A DNA stretch of 64,000 nt. Source: Pseudomonas poae (GTDB taxonomy: Bacteria > Pseudomonadota > Gammaproteobacteria > Pseudomonadales > Pseudomonadaceae). The stretch covers positions 806,001 through 870,000 of the forward strand of contig CP034537.1 of NCBI GenBank assembly GCA_004000515.1. Reading direction: 5' to 3'. Each line of letters starts with the position of its first letter. The first letter of the stretch is position 1. A program made the translations under genes and the position numbers. The notes under the pieces were generated by a model. The model did no database searches, was not told where the DNA came from, and worked only from the letters and a program-made list of their open reading frames with translations. Positions 21,318 through 34,557 of this stretch are shown here, piece after piece.

Positions 21318-22881
21318 TGAACCCATCGCTACCCGCCCCCGCCCTGCGCGGGGTTTCAGCCCGAGGCGCAAACGGCCTTCGATCTGGCTGCTGCTTCCCG
21401 TCCTTTTCCTGGTGGGCTTGAGCCTGCTGCCATTGGCGTATGTCGGCACTAAAGCCTGGCAAGCGGGCTGGACCGAAGCGGTGCACCTGCTATGGCGGCC
21501 TTACGTGTTCGGGCTGCTGCGCAACACGTTGGCGTTGATGGTCGGCGTAACAGTGGCGTGCGGCGTGATCGGCCTGTCGCTGGCCTGGCTGCTGGAACGC
21601 AGCAATCTGCCAGGGCGTCGCATTTGGGGCGTGATCCTCTGCCTGCCGTTTGCGGTACCTGCGTTCGTGAGTAGCTTTACCTGGGTCTCGCTGAGCGCTA
21701 ATTTCGAAGGGCTCGGCGGGGCGATACTGGTGATGAGCCTATCGAAGTACCCATTGGTGTTTTTGCCGGTGGCGGCAACCCTGCGCAATCTCGACCCCTC
21801 ACTTGAAGAGTCGGCCCGCACGCTGGGCCTGAATCGCTGGGGTGTATTTTTCCGCATCACCTTGCCGCTTTTATGGCCGTCGCTGCTGGCCGGAGCACTG
21901 CTGATTGCACTTCATATGCTGGTGGAATTCGGCGCATTGTCGATCATCGGCCTGCAGACGTTTACCACGGCGATCTATCAACAATTCGAACTGGAGTTCA
22001 GCAACGCGAATGCCGCGATGCTTTCGGCGGTGCTGCTGGTGATGTGCTTGACCCTGTTATGGCTGGAGCTGCGCGCACGCGGCAAAGGTCGACACGTACG
22101 CATCGGCCAGGGCGCGGCGCGGCATGCCGAGCAGGTTCGCCTGGGCAAGTGGACCACGCTCGGCCAGGTGTATTGCCTGGTATTGGCGATCATCGGCAGC
22201 GGGATTCCGCTGGGGATGCTCGGCTATTGGCTGGCAGTGGGCTCGTCGGCAGCATTCCCGGTGGCAGAGATTGGTGAGGCGCTGCTGTCTTCCCTGGCGC
22301 TGTCCTTGGGCGGCGCAGCACTGTGCCTGGTACTGGCGGTGCCGGTTGGCCTGCTGGTCGTGCGCTACAAGGGCCAGTTGGCGATCTGGGCCGAACGCCT
22401 GCCTTACCTGCTGCACGCCCTGCCCGGCTTGGTGATTGCGCTGACCTTGGTGTATTTCGCACTGCATTACGTACCAGCGCTGTACCAGACCTCCGCCTTG
22501 TTGCTGATCGCTTATGCATTGCTATTTTTGCCGCTGGCCCAGGCACCGATCCGCACGGCGCTGAACAAGGCGGCACCGCAACTGGAAGAAGCTGCGCGTA
22601 CGCTGGGCGCGTCGTCTTTCAGCGCGTTTTGCCGAGTCACGTTGCCGATTATCTTCCCGGCATTGGGGGCGGCGTTTGCGTTGGTGTTCCTGGATGCGAT
22701 GAAGGAGTTGACGGCGACGTTGCTGCTCAGCCCGACGGGGTTGAATACCTTGGCGACGGCCGTGTGGGCGCACACCTCGAATGTGGAGTTCGCGGCGGCG
22801 GCGCCTTATGCGGCGTTGTTGATTTTGGTGTCGGGGTTGCCGGTGTACTTGCTCACTACACGGATGTATCTGAGTCGCTGA
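21317..22881 (+). CDS. Iron(III) ABC transporter permease
   Basis: The corrected product is 521 aa with about twelve transmembrane segments arranged as two fused permease halves. Each half carries the EAA-type loop (EESARTLGLNRWGVFFRITLP and EEAARTLGASSFSAFCRVTLP). This is the FbpB/HitB layout. The start ATG at 21317 overlaps the stop of the binding-protein gene. A GGGG run at 21350-21353 appears one base short, so the first ~12 codons lie in a different frame from the body, which then reads FSPRRKRPSIWLLLPVLFLV. Confidence 0.88.
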
Positions 22882-22886
22882 GACCG

Positions 22887-22954
22887 CTATCGCAGGCAAG
22901 CCAGCTCCCACATTGGAATGCATTCCAAATGTGGGAGCTGGCTTGCCTGCGATA
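22887..22954. repeat. REPIN, near-perfect 66-base palindrome
   Basis: ATCGCAGGCAAGCCAGCTCC and its complement are joined through CATTGGAATG/CATTCCAAATG, so the arms pair over their whole length except one base. It lies between two convergent genes and may also act as a terminator. Confidence 0.85.
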
Positions 22955-22972
22955 AGGCCAGATCAGGCAACC

Positions 22973-24906
22973 TCAGGCCCTGAACTGCCCCAAGCTCGCC
23001 TTCAACTGCGCCGCCAACCCATCCAGCACCTTGCCACTGGCTGTCGTCTCCACAACAGCCTGCGCCGCACGCTCGGCCTGGGCATGAATAACCTCGACCC
23101 GGCCACGCACCGCATGCGCACCCTGCGCCTGATGCTCAGCAGCGCGAGTCGCCAAACCAATTGCCGCGTGCACCTGCTCAACCGAGGCCTGCACCGTCTG
23201 CTGCAAGCGCACACTGTCGCGCAGCACTAGCAAACCTTCATTGGCCTGTCGCCCGGCCTTGCCAATGGTTTCCACGGCTTCACGCGCGCCCTGCTGCAAC
23301 GCCACGATATGCGCCTGGATATCACCGGTGGAGCTTTGGGTTTTGCTGGCCAGGGCGCGCACCTCATCCGCCACCACCGCAAAACCTCGCCCGGTTTCAC
23401 CTGCACGCGCCGCCTCGATGGCGGCGTTCAGCGCGAGCAAGTTGGTTTGCTCGGCAATGCCGTGGATGACCGTCAGCACCACCTCAATCTGCTCGCTTTG
23501 CTGGGCCAACCGCTCAATGACCTTGGAACCCGCCTGCACCTGCCCCGCCAACGCCTCGATCAAGCCACCGACTTCCGCCGAGGTGCGCGAGTTCTCATCA
23601 GTGGCCTGGCGAATATCCACCACCTGCTGCAACGCGGCCTGCATGGCGTGGCTTTCGGCTTGAGCCTCGTCAGCCATCTGCGACAGCGCGCGCAAGCTCT
23701 CGGCGACCTCGTCGCGCTGCAAGCCTGCCGCTGCATCGGCGCCGGCGTTGCGCAAGGTCATCGCGCCGATTTCCACGCCAGTGCGCTGGGCCACATCGCC
23801 CGCCTCACGCACGATGGGCTGCAACTTATCCACAAAGCGATTGACCGCCGAGGCCATGTCGCCGATTTCGTCCTTGCTGTTGATCTGCACGCGCTTGGTG
23901 AGGTCGCCCTCGCCCGCTGCCAGGTCATCCATGGCTGCAATCAGCAACTTCAGGCGATTGACCACGCGGCGACCCAGCACGATAGCGATCAGCAGCAATA
24001 CGCCAAACCCGACGACAGCGAGCCCCATGCCGATACGCCAACGCAGCGTGCCGGCGGCTTCCTGTACGGCGCTGGTGGTATTGGCGGTCATCTGGGTCGC
24101 TGTCGCTTGGGCCGACTGCAGGCGCGCGCCCATGGCTGTCGCGCTGTCTGCGGCGGCACCCTTGAGGCTGTCGCCGACCAACTGATCACTGCTGGCGATA
24201 AGTGCCGCAAAACGCTTGTCCAACTCGACCAGGTCGGCCTCTACCGAAGCCGTCGACACCCCCATGATCACTTTGCCGATTTCCACGCCATTGGGGCTGA
24301 TGGACGCTTCGACGTAGTACACCGACGGATCGTTCTTGGCCGCGTTCAAGACTTTGTCCAGGGCGCGGTCGCCCTGGCCCTTTCCAACAGGGCCTTGTTG
24401 ATCGGATTTTCGCGGTTCAGGTAGCGGGTCAAATGCTCGCCCGCCGCATCGTCATAAACCACGAACAATACATTGGGGTTGCGCTGTGCACGCCGGGCAA
24501 ACTCCGACAGCGTCGGCACGTCGCTGTCCCACATGGCACGCGGCGCCACTGAGGCCAGCAGTTGAGCCATGTCATTGGCGGAATCTTTCAGGTCTTTTTC
24601 CAGGGTTGCACGCAGTTGCTTCTGCTCGTCCTGCAAACGGGTCGAGAGCCCCGCCGTCAAACGCTGACGGGTGCTGGTGGAAAGACTATCCAGGCTCGAC
24701 GTGACCTCCTTGCCAGCTTGCGCCAACTCGCCAGACAGCTTCTGGCTATCAATGCCCAGGCGATTGCCCAAATCAGCCTCCAATGCAGTCACTGTGCTCC
24801 GGGTCAGAGCGACCGCAACCAACACCTGCACCAAAAGGGCGATACCTAGGGTAACGAACACCGGCCGCAACAGACGGCTTTGTAACAATGAGAGAACGGC
24901 AGACAT
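22973..24906 (-). CDS. Methyl-accepting chemotaxis protein
   Basis: The corrected product is 644 aa. A transmembrane helix ([20 protein letters not shown]) is followed by a ~290-residue sensory region, a second helix ([18 protein letters not shown]), a HAMP domain and the signalling domain with the conserved hairpin tip [19 protein letters not shown]. The ligand is not evident from sequence. The TTT run at 24382-24384 appears one base short; the repair gives [20 protein letters not shown]. The ATG at 24906 has GGAGGGA upstream. The gene follows purA but a terminator lies between. Confidence 0.9.
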
Positions 24907-25000
24907 CGGGAATCCCTCCACCACGGGTGCCATTAATTTGATAGCACCGCGAAAGAGAGAACCCAAGCAAGGGGCGTGCCGCTTGGCAGGCAGAAACGAC

Positions 25001-25024
25001 AAAGGGCTCCCGAAGGAGCCCTTT
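25001..25024 (-). terminator. Terminator downstream of purA
   Basis: AAAGGGCTCC-CGAA-GGAGCCCTTT forms a strong hairpin 20 bases after the purA stop, read on the minus strand. Confidence 0.75.
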
Positions 25025-25044
25025 GCTTTTACATCAACAGCTTA

Positions 25045-27577
<2,533 letters not shown>

Positions 27578-27754
27578 TACGCCATTCCCCTTTGATCCGG
27601 GCGGCCAGCCCTCGGCCGAGCCTTGAGTGAAGCAGAAAATGCCCGCCCCCTGCATAAACCACGCGCAAGAGCGACGTGACGAACGGCCTGCTAGCGGCCT
27701 CGTCGGGCACTTTCCTCGAAAAACCTGTCACGCCTGCCGAATCAAACATGCAGA

Positions 27755-27781
27755 CGCAAAAAAGCCGGGAATTTCCCGGCT
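27755..27781 (-). terminator. Terminator downstream of hflC
   Basis: On the minus strand AGCCGGGA-AAT-TCCCGGCT is followed by six T. It closes the hfq-hflX-hflK-hflC block. The rest of the 293-base gap (27578-27870) holds no gene that I can see; it should contain the hisZ-purA promoter. Confidence 0.85.
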
Positions 27782-27870
27782 GCCGCATCATACACCCGTT
27801 TTCTGAAAGGATCACCCCGCCAGGCGTTTTAGCCGCCCGACGGAGTGCGTCCTACAGAGTCACAGGCTGG

Positions 27871-28740
27871 TTACTTGGACTTTTCCAGGTAGCGGAAGAA
27901 GTCGCTGCTTGGGTCCAACACCATGACGTCGGTTTTGTTCGCGAAGCTTTCACGGTAGGCACGCAGGCTACGGTAGAACGCGTAGAACTCCTGGTCCTGG
28001 CCATAAGCCTTGGCGTAGATCGCCGCAGCCTGGGCATCACCATCACCACGGGCCTCTTCAGACTCGCGATAGGCTTCTGCCAGCAGTACACGACGCTGAC
28101 GGTCGGCATCCGCACGGATACCCTCAGCCAGTTCGTTACCCTTGGCGCGGTGCTCACGAGCCTCACGCTCACGCTCGGTGCTCATACGCTCGAACACGCT
28201 GCGGTTCACTTCCTTCGGCAGGTCGATGGCCTTGACCCGAACATCGATCACTTCGATGCCCAGCTCTTTTTCGGCCATGGCGTTCAACGAACGCGTGATG
28301 TCAGCCATCAGCGCGTCACGCTCGCCAGAGACCACCTCGTGCAGGGTGCGCTTACCAAACTGGTCGCGCAGACCCGATTCCAGACGGCGCGACAAACGCT
28401 CGTCGGCAATCTGCTTGAGGCCGGAAGTCGCGGTGTAGAAACGCTCGGCATCCTTGACGCGCCACTTGGCGTAGGCGTCAACCATCACGGCTTTCTTTTC
28501 CAGGGTCAGGAAGCGCTGTGTCGGTGCATCCAGAGTCATCAGGCGGCCGTCGAACTTGCGCACCTGGTTGACGTAGGGGACTTTCACATGCAAACCCGGC
28601 TGGACATCCGCCTGGACCACACGACCGAATTGCAGCAACACCGCGCGCTCGGTCTGAGACACGATGTAGAAGCAGTTCCAGGCAGCGATGACCACGACGA
28701 CACCCACAATCAGGGCTGTCAGCGATTTATTGCTCATCAA
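27871..28740 (-). CDS. hflC: FtsH protease modulator HflC
   Basis: The intact 289-aa product has an N-terminal membrane anchor (SLTALIVGVVVVIAAWNCFYIV) and an SPFH/prohibitin domain, followed by a coiled-coil tail rich in charged and alanine residues (RADADRQRRVLLAEAYRESE). With HflK it forms a large membrane complex around the FtsH protease. The start overlaps the end of hflK by four bases. Confidence 0.95.
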   Translation of the reverse strand: MMSNKSLTALIVGVVVVIAAWNCFYIVSQTERAVLLQFGRVVQADVQPGLHVKVPYVNQVRKFDGRLMTLDAPTQRFLTLEKKAVMVDAYAKWRVKDAERFYTATSGLKQIADERLSRRLESGLRDQFGKRTLHEVVSGERDALMADITRSLNAMAEKELGIEVIDVRVKAIDLPKEVNRSVFERMSTEREREAREHRAKGNELAEGIRADADRQRRVLLAEAYRESEEARGDGDAQAAAIYAKAYGQDQEFYAFYRSLRAYRESFANKTDVMVLDPSSDFFRYLEKSK

Positions 28741-29911
28741 CGACTCTCCCTGGTACGTGTTTGCTGTTGCAGCAAGTCAGCGGCCGCACGTGCGCTCGCT
28801 TCATTGGCAGCGGCATTCGAACTGGTCGACGGCGCGCTGGTGCTGCTACGACCACCTTCGATCATCTTGTCCAGCGGCAGGTACAGCAGGTTGTTCTGCC
28901 CACCTTTGCTGCCGGTCACGAGAACCTTGCTGGTGTTGCTGAAGACTTCCTGCATGGTGTCCAGGTACAGACGCTCACGGGTAACTTCAGGTGCCTTGCG
29001 GTACTCGGCAACCAGTTTGGTAAAGCGGTCCGCCTCACCCTTGGCGCGGGAGACCACTTCGTCACGATAACCGTTGGCATCCTCAAGGATACGCTGGGCC
29101 TGACCACGGGCTTCCGGCACAACACCGTTGGCGTAGGTTTCAGCCTGGTTACGCGAACGCTGCTCGTCTTCACGGGCGCGGATCACGTCATCGAAGGCTT
29201 CCTGTACTTCGCGCGGTGCAGCTGCGCTCTGTACGTTGACCTGGGTCACGGTGATACCGGTGCGATAAGTGTCGAGGAACCGTTGCAGGCGTTCCTTGAT
29301 TTCGCTGGCCATCAACTCACGACCTTCAGTCAGCACCTGGTCCATGGCGGTAGAACCCACCACGTGGCGCAGGGCGCTTTCGGTTGCGTGTTGCAGGCTG
29401 ATTTCCGGCTGATCAACGTTCAGCACGAAGTCCTGCAGGTTGCTGATCTTGTACTGCACGGTCAGCGGCACTTCGACGATGTTCTCGTCTTCGGTCAGCA
29501 TCTGGCCCTGCTTGGTGTAGGCACGCTCACGCGTGACGTTTTCCATGTACTTCTTGTCGATCGGCGGAAGTAGATATTCAGGCCCGGGCCGACAGTCTCG
29601 TAGTACTTGCCGAAGCGCAGCACCACGGCTTGCTCCTGCTCGTCCACCACGTATACGGCGCTGTACAGCCAGACCGCCGCCAGTACCACAAGACCAAGGC
29701 CCAGCAGGCCATAGCCGCCGCCCTTGCTTGTGCGACCGCCGTCGTCACCACCACGTTTTTTTCCACCACCGAACAACCCATTCAGGCTTTCCTGCAGCTT
29801 TCGGAAGGCCTCGTCGAGATCTGGTGGCCCCTTGCGGTCGCCATTATTGCGGCGTTTACCACCCCAAGGATCCTGATTATTCGAGTTGCCACCCGGCTCA
29901 TTCCAAGCCAT
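28737..29911 (-). CDS. hflK: FtsH protease modulator HflK
   Basis: The corrected product is 391 aa: a Gly/Asn-rich N-terminus (MAWNEPGGNSNNQDPWGG), one transmembrane helix (LLGLGLVVLAAVWLYSAVYV), an SPFH domain and a coiled-coil C-terminus. One base is missing at 29566-29567; restoring it gives GLNIYFPPIDKKYMENVTRE. It is the partner of HflC, whose gene overlaps its 3' end. Confidence 0.95.
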
Positions 29912-30007
29912 AGCGCTCTCCATCTGATAAAGCAAAGACGCACCCACGGCGCGCCGACCAATGCTACAGAATGCCTGCTACTGCGGCACAACCGCTTTCG
30001 GAGGCTT

Positions 30008-31309
30008 TTATTGCAAAGTGTGTTGTTCGATGAACTCTGTCGGTACAACGCCTTCGCGGCTAACCAGCCGATTCAGCTCCGAGCGCGGCAATCGAACGGC
30101 CAGCAAGCTGACACCTTCTTCGTCGTGTTCTTCTTTCTGTACCGCGCCTAACTCGAAAAACTGTGCACGCAGTCGAGCAAAACGCTGGGGCAAGCGCAAG
30201 GTGCCGACGAACAAATCGCTGCCAAGCAACTCGGCAATGGCTTGTTCAAGCAACTCCAAACCACTGCCATCACGCGCCGACAACCAGACCCGCTGGGGCT
30301 TACCGTTCTCGTCGCGCTGGATTTGTGGCTCAACGCCTTCAAGCAAATCGAGTTTGTTATAGACCTCGAGGATCGGCAAGTCCTGGGCACCAATCTCGCC
30401 CAGCACCAGCATCACTTGTTCAATCTGCAACATGCGATCCGGTTCGGCCGCATCGATCACGTGCAACAGCAGGTCGGAATTGCTCGACTCTTCGAGCGTA
30501 GACCGAAATGCCTCGACCAGCTTGTGCGGCAAGTGACGAATGAAGCCCACGGTGTCGGCCAGCACTATCGGCCCCAGATCGGCCAGGTCCAGGCGGCGCA
30601 AGGTCGGATCGAGGGTGGCGAACAGTTGGTCGGCCGCGTACACGTCGGACTTGGTCACGTTGTTGAACAGCGTGGATTTGCCGGCGTTGGTATAGCCCAC
30701 CAGGGACACGGTCGGGATATCCGCGCGGGAACGGCCACGTCGCGATTGCTCACGCTGGCTGCGGACTTTTTCCAGGCGACCCTTGATCTGGCGCAGGCGA
30801 ACCCGCAGCAGGCGACGGTCGGTTTCAAGCTGGGTTTCACCCGGACCACGCATGCCGATACCGCCACCCTGACGTTCAAGGTGAGTCCAGCCGCGGACCA
30901 GCCGGGTGCTCATATGGTCAAGCTGGGCCAGTTCGACCTGGAGCTTGCCTTCATGGGTACGGGCGCGCTGGGCGAAAATATCGAGAATCAGGCCGGTACG
31001 GTCGATCACGCGACACTCGAAAACACGTTCGAGGTTACGTTCCTGACTGGGCGTGAGGATGTGATTGAAGATCACCAGATCGGCTTCTTCGGCGTGGACC
31101 AGGTCGCGAAGCTCCTCGACCTTGCCGCTGCCAATCAGGAATTTGGCGGTTGGCCGATGACGCGGTACGTTAAAAAACGCAACGGTCTCGGCGCCGGCCG
31201 AATTTGCCAACTCCTGAAACTCCTGCGGATCTTCGCGCGCCTCAGGGTCCTGTCCATCCAAGTGAACGAGGATTACTCGCTCACCACCACCGTGGCGCTC
31301 AAAGAACAA
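30008..31309 (-). CDS. hflX: Ribosome-associated GTPase HflX
   Basis: The intact 433-aa product carries an N-terminal HflX domain, the coiled region GGIGMRGPGETQLETDRR and a GTPase domain with G1 GYTNAGKST, G3 DTVGF and G4 NKLD. It splits stalled ribosomes. The start is a TTG at 31309, chosen because AGGAG lies just upstream and MFFERHGGGER is the usual N-terminus. It follows hfq by 12 bp. Confidence 0.95.
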   Translation of the reverse strand: MFFERHGGGERVILVHLDGQDPEAREDPQEFQELANSAGAETVAFFNVPRHRPTAKFLIGSGKVEELRDLVHAEEADLVIFNHILTPSQERNLERVFECRVIDRTGLILDIFAQRARTHEGKLQVELAQLDHMSTRLVRGWTHLERQGGGIGMRGPGETQLETDRRLLRVRLRQIKGRLEKVRSQREQSRRGRSRADIPTVSLVGYTNAGKSTLFNNVTKSDVYAADQLFATLDPTLRRLDLADLGPIVLADTVGFIRHLPHKLVEAFRSTLEESSNSDLLLHVIDAAEPDRMLQIEQVMLVLGEIGAQDLPILEVYNKLDLLEGVEPQIQRDENGKPQRVWLSARDGSGLELLEQAIAELLGSDLFVGTLRLPQRFARLRAQFFELGAVQKEEHDEEGVSLLAVRLPRSELNRLVSREGVVPTEFIEQHTLQ

Positions 31310-31321
31310 AGGAGACTCCTA

Positions 31322-31582
31322 TCAGGCGTTACCTGGCTCAGCGTCACCCACTTCGTCACCGGCTGCGCTAGGCAGGCGAATCGGACGAACTGGAACCACT
31401 GTCGAGATAGCGTGCTTGTAAACCATCTGGCTGACGGTGTTTTTCAGCAGGATCACGAACTGGTCGAACGACTCGATCGTGCCTTGCAGCTTGATACCGT
31501 TGACCAGGTAGATGGAAACCCCCACTTTCTCTTTACGTAAAGTATTCAAGTAAGGGTCTTGTAGCGAATGCCCTTTTGACAT
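31322..31582 (-). CDS. hfq: RNA chaperone Hfq
   Basis: The intact 86-aa product [20 protein letters not shown] has both Sm motifs ([19 protein letters not shown] and the YKHAIS loop) and a short C-terminal tail typical of Pseudomonas. It binds small RNAs and mRNAs as a hexamer. Confidence 0.98.
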   Translation of the reverse strand: MSKGHSLQDPYLNTLRKEKVGVSIYLVNGIKLQGTIESFDQFVILLKNTVSQMVYKHAISTVVPVRPIRLPSAAGDEVGDAEPGNA

Positions 31583-31676
31583 GTGCCGCACTCCTTTAAG
31601 GATCAATAATAAAAAATCGGAAAATAGATAGCTTATGGCCGTCACACCCCCAAGGATAGACGGCAATTGCAAGGAC

Positions 31677-32646
31677 TCAGCTCAATATGGAGACCGTTCC
31701 CAAGTATTTCAAGGCGCGTGACAGATTGTCGCTGTCCAGGCTGTCCAACCAGTGCAATCGCTCCAGCTGCGCAGCCAGGTGAACTGGCGCTTCGCCAATT
31801 GGCGCGTGGCGATGATGCCGCGCTCCTGCATCTCGGCTGACGACAGCTTGCCATCCAGATGATCCCAGACTTGGCGATAGCCTACAGCACGTATCGAAGG
31901 CAACCCTGGGTGCAGGTCACCTCTGGAACGCAGTGCTACGACCTCGTCCACGAACCCCTGTTCCAACATAATTGTGAATCTTTGTGCAATTCGGTCATGC
32001 AGCACCTGGCGATTTGCCGGGGCAATGGCCAGATTCGCCACAGTATAGGGCAATTGTGACTGTCCAGATGCGCCTGCGTCGGCACTTTGCGCAGTTTGTT
32101 TCAGCCTATGTTCAGTCATCGTCTGGCCACTTACACGCCAGACTTCCAACGCGCGCGTGAGGCGTTGAGGGTCATTGGGATGAATTCGCCCGGCCGACAC
32201 CGGGTCTACGGCGGCCAACTGGTCGTGCAGGGCTTGCCAGCCAAGGCGCGCAGCCTCTTCTTCAAGCTCGGCGCGCACCTGCGTATCGGCTGGCGGCATG
32301 TCCGCCAGACCTTCCTGCAAAGCCTTGTAATAGAGCATCGTACCGCCCACCAGCAGCGGAATATTGCCGCGTGCGGTGATCTCCGCCATGGCGGCCAGCG
32401 CATGGGTACGGAAATCGGCGGCCGAATAGCTCTCGGACGGGTCGATGATATCGATCAGCTTGTGCGGATATTGCGCCAACAGTGCTTTGGAAGGCTTGGC
32501 CGTACCGATATCCATGTCCCGGTAAACCAGGGCAGAGTCGACACTGATCAGCTCGCACGGCAACACCTTGGTCAGCTCGATGGCCAAGTCGGTCTTGCCA
32601 GCGGCCGTAGGGCCCATCAAGAAAATCGCAGGGGCAAGGCACTCAT
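31677..32646 (-). CDS. miaA: tRNA dimethylallyltransferase MiaA
   Basis: The corrected product is 323 aa, with Walker [12 protein letters not shown] and the conserved [18 protein letters not shown]. It transfers dimethylallyl to A37 of tRNAs that read UNN codons. Two bases appear lost: one in GGGG at 32631-32634, which puts the true start MSALPPAIFLMG out of frame, and one at 31756-31757, which changes the C-terminus from [14 protein letters not shown]. The ATG at 32646 overlaps the mutL stop (TGATG). Confidence 0.92.
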
Positions 32647-34557
32647 CAGCGACCGCGCAAGAACAGTTTGTCCAGATCGTCCAGGCCCATCTGGGTCCAG
32701 GTTGGTCGGCCATGGTTGCATTGACCGCTGCGTTCGGTGTTTTCCATGTCGCGCAGCAGGCCATTCATTTCCGGCAGGGCCAGGCGGCGGTTGGCGCGGA
32801 TAGCACCGTGGCAGGCCATGGTGCCGAGCAGTTCGTTGATATGGGCCTGGATACGGTCGCTGGTGCCGTATTCCATGAGGTCGGCCAGCACGTCGGCAAC
32901 CAAACGGTTGGCCTCGGCCTGCTTGAGCAGCGCAGGGATCTGGCGGATGGCCAAGGTTTCCGGGCCCAAACGCTGCAGCTCAAAGCCCAGTTTCTGGAAC
33001 ACGCTGACGTGTTCTTCAGCGCAATCGGCTTCACGCTGGCTCACCGCCAAAGACTCCGGCACCAACAGTGGCTGGCCGCTGAGGCCTTCGCTGGCCATGG
33101 CGATTTTCAAACGCTCATACATAATCCGCTCGTGGGCGGCGTGCATGTCTACCAGCACCAGGCCGTGGGCGTTTTCCGCGAGGATGTAGATACCCTTGAG
33201 CTGCGCCAGCGCGTAACCCAGGGGCGGAATGTCCCTCCGCCCTCCGGCAACGCCACGGCACCCGGCTGGGCACCTGGCAGCGGCGCGAAAAACTCGCGAT
33301 AGGCCGCCTGGGCCTCCGCCACCGGAACCGCCGATTGCGGGCGCGGTGTGTATTGATACTGGTAACCGGCCCCCGAGCCCGAACCCGGCGCTGTATACGC
33401 AGGCTGTGGCTGCGGCGACTGCAACAGGTTGCCCGCCAGGCTCATCTCGCCCTGAGGCCCAAACTCGCCAGCCTCCGGGCCGCTTGGCCGCACCACTGCC
33501 GTCACAATCGGCGCAGACAACTGGTCATCCGGACGCACATCGCCCAAGGCGCGGTGCAAGGTGCCGTAGAGGAAGTCGTGGACCATGCGCCCATCACGGA
33601 AGCGCACCTCATGCTTGGTCGGTGTACGTTGACGTCGACCACCGACGGGTCAACCTCGAAGAACAGCACGAACGTGGGATGACGCCCGTTGAACAGCACA
33701 TCGCGATACGCCTGGCGTACCGCGTGGGCCACCAGTTTGTCGCGCACCGCACGGCCATTCACAAAGAAGTACTGCAAGTCCGCTTGGCTGCGGGAGAAGG
33801 TCGGCAAACCAACCCAACCCCATAAACGCAGGCCATTGCGCTCGATTTCGATCGGCAGCGCCTGCTCCAGGAAAACCCGAGCCACAGATAGCCGAGACAC
33901 GGCGCGCCCGCGCGGCATCATCATGGGCCTCGTGCAGGCTGAGGATGGTCTTGCCGTTGTGACGCAGATGAAACGCCACGTCAAAACGCGCCAAGGCCAG
34001 GCGCTTGATGACTTCTTGCAGGTGATCGAATTCGGTTTTTCGGCCTTGAGGAATTTGCGCCGTGCCGGGGTGTTGAAGAACAGGTCGCGCACTTCCACCG
34101 AAGTGCCCACCGGATGGGCGGCCGGCTGCACACGAGGCGCCATGTCGCGACCTTCGGTTTCCACCTGCCAGGCCTGTTCGGCGCTGCGGGTGCGGGAGGT
34201 AAGAGTCAGGCGTGCCACGGAGCTGATCGAGGCCAGGGCCTCACCGCGAAAGCCCAGGCTCATTACCCGCTCAAGGTCTTCCAGGTCGCGAATCTTGCTG
34301 GTGGCGTGACGGGCCAACGCCAGCGGCAGGTCATCGGAGGAGATGCCGCTGCCGTCGTCACGTACCCGCAGCAGCTTGACGCCGCCCTGCTCCACATCCA
34401 CGTCAATGCGCTTGGCGCCGGAGTCGATGCTGTTTTCCAGCAACTCCTTGATCACCGATGCCGGGCGCTCAACCACCTCGCCTGCAGCGATCTGGTTGGC
34501 AAGGCGCGGGCTGAGCAGCTCGATGCGCGAGCCGTTGTTCAATACGGATTCGCTCAT
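32646..34557 (-). CDS. mutL: DNA mismatch repair protein MutL
   Basis: The corrected product is 637 aa. The N-terminal GHKL ATPase shows [24 protein letters not shown] and [10 protein letters not shown]. After a Pro/Gln-rich linker ([20 protein letters not shown]) comes the C-terminal dimerisation domain with [15 protein letters not shown], a form of the endonuclease motif. Four indels split it: losses at 34036-34040 (T5), 33621-33622 and 33233-33235, and a gain at 33870-33871. All are in short homopolymers, and correcting them gives one continuous frame, so I do not infer a natural mutator genotype. The start overlaps the amiB stop (TAATG). Confidence 0.93.

Noticed and set aside
32646..34557. 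Natural mutL inactivation (mutator strain)
   Set aside because: The four breaks have the same homopolymer character as those in essential genes nearby, so error is the simpler reading.
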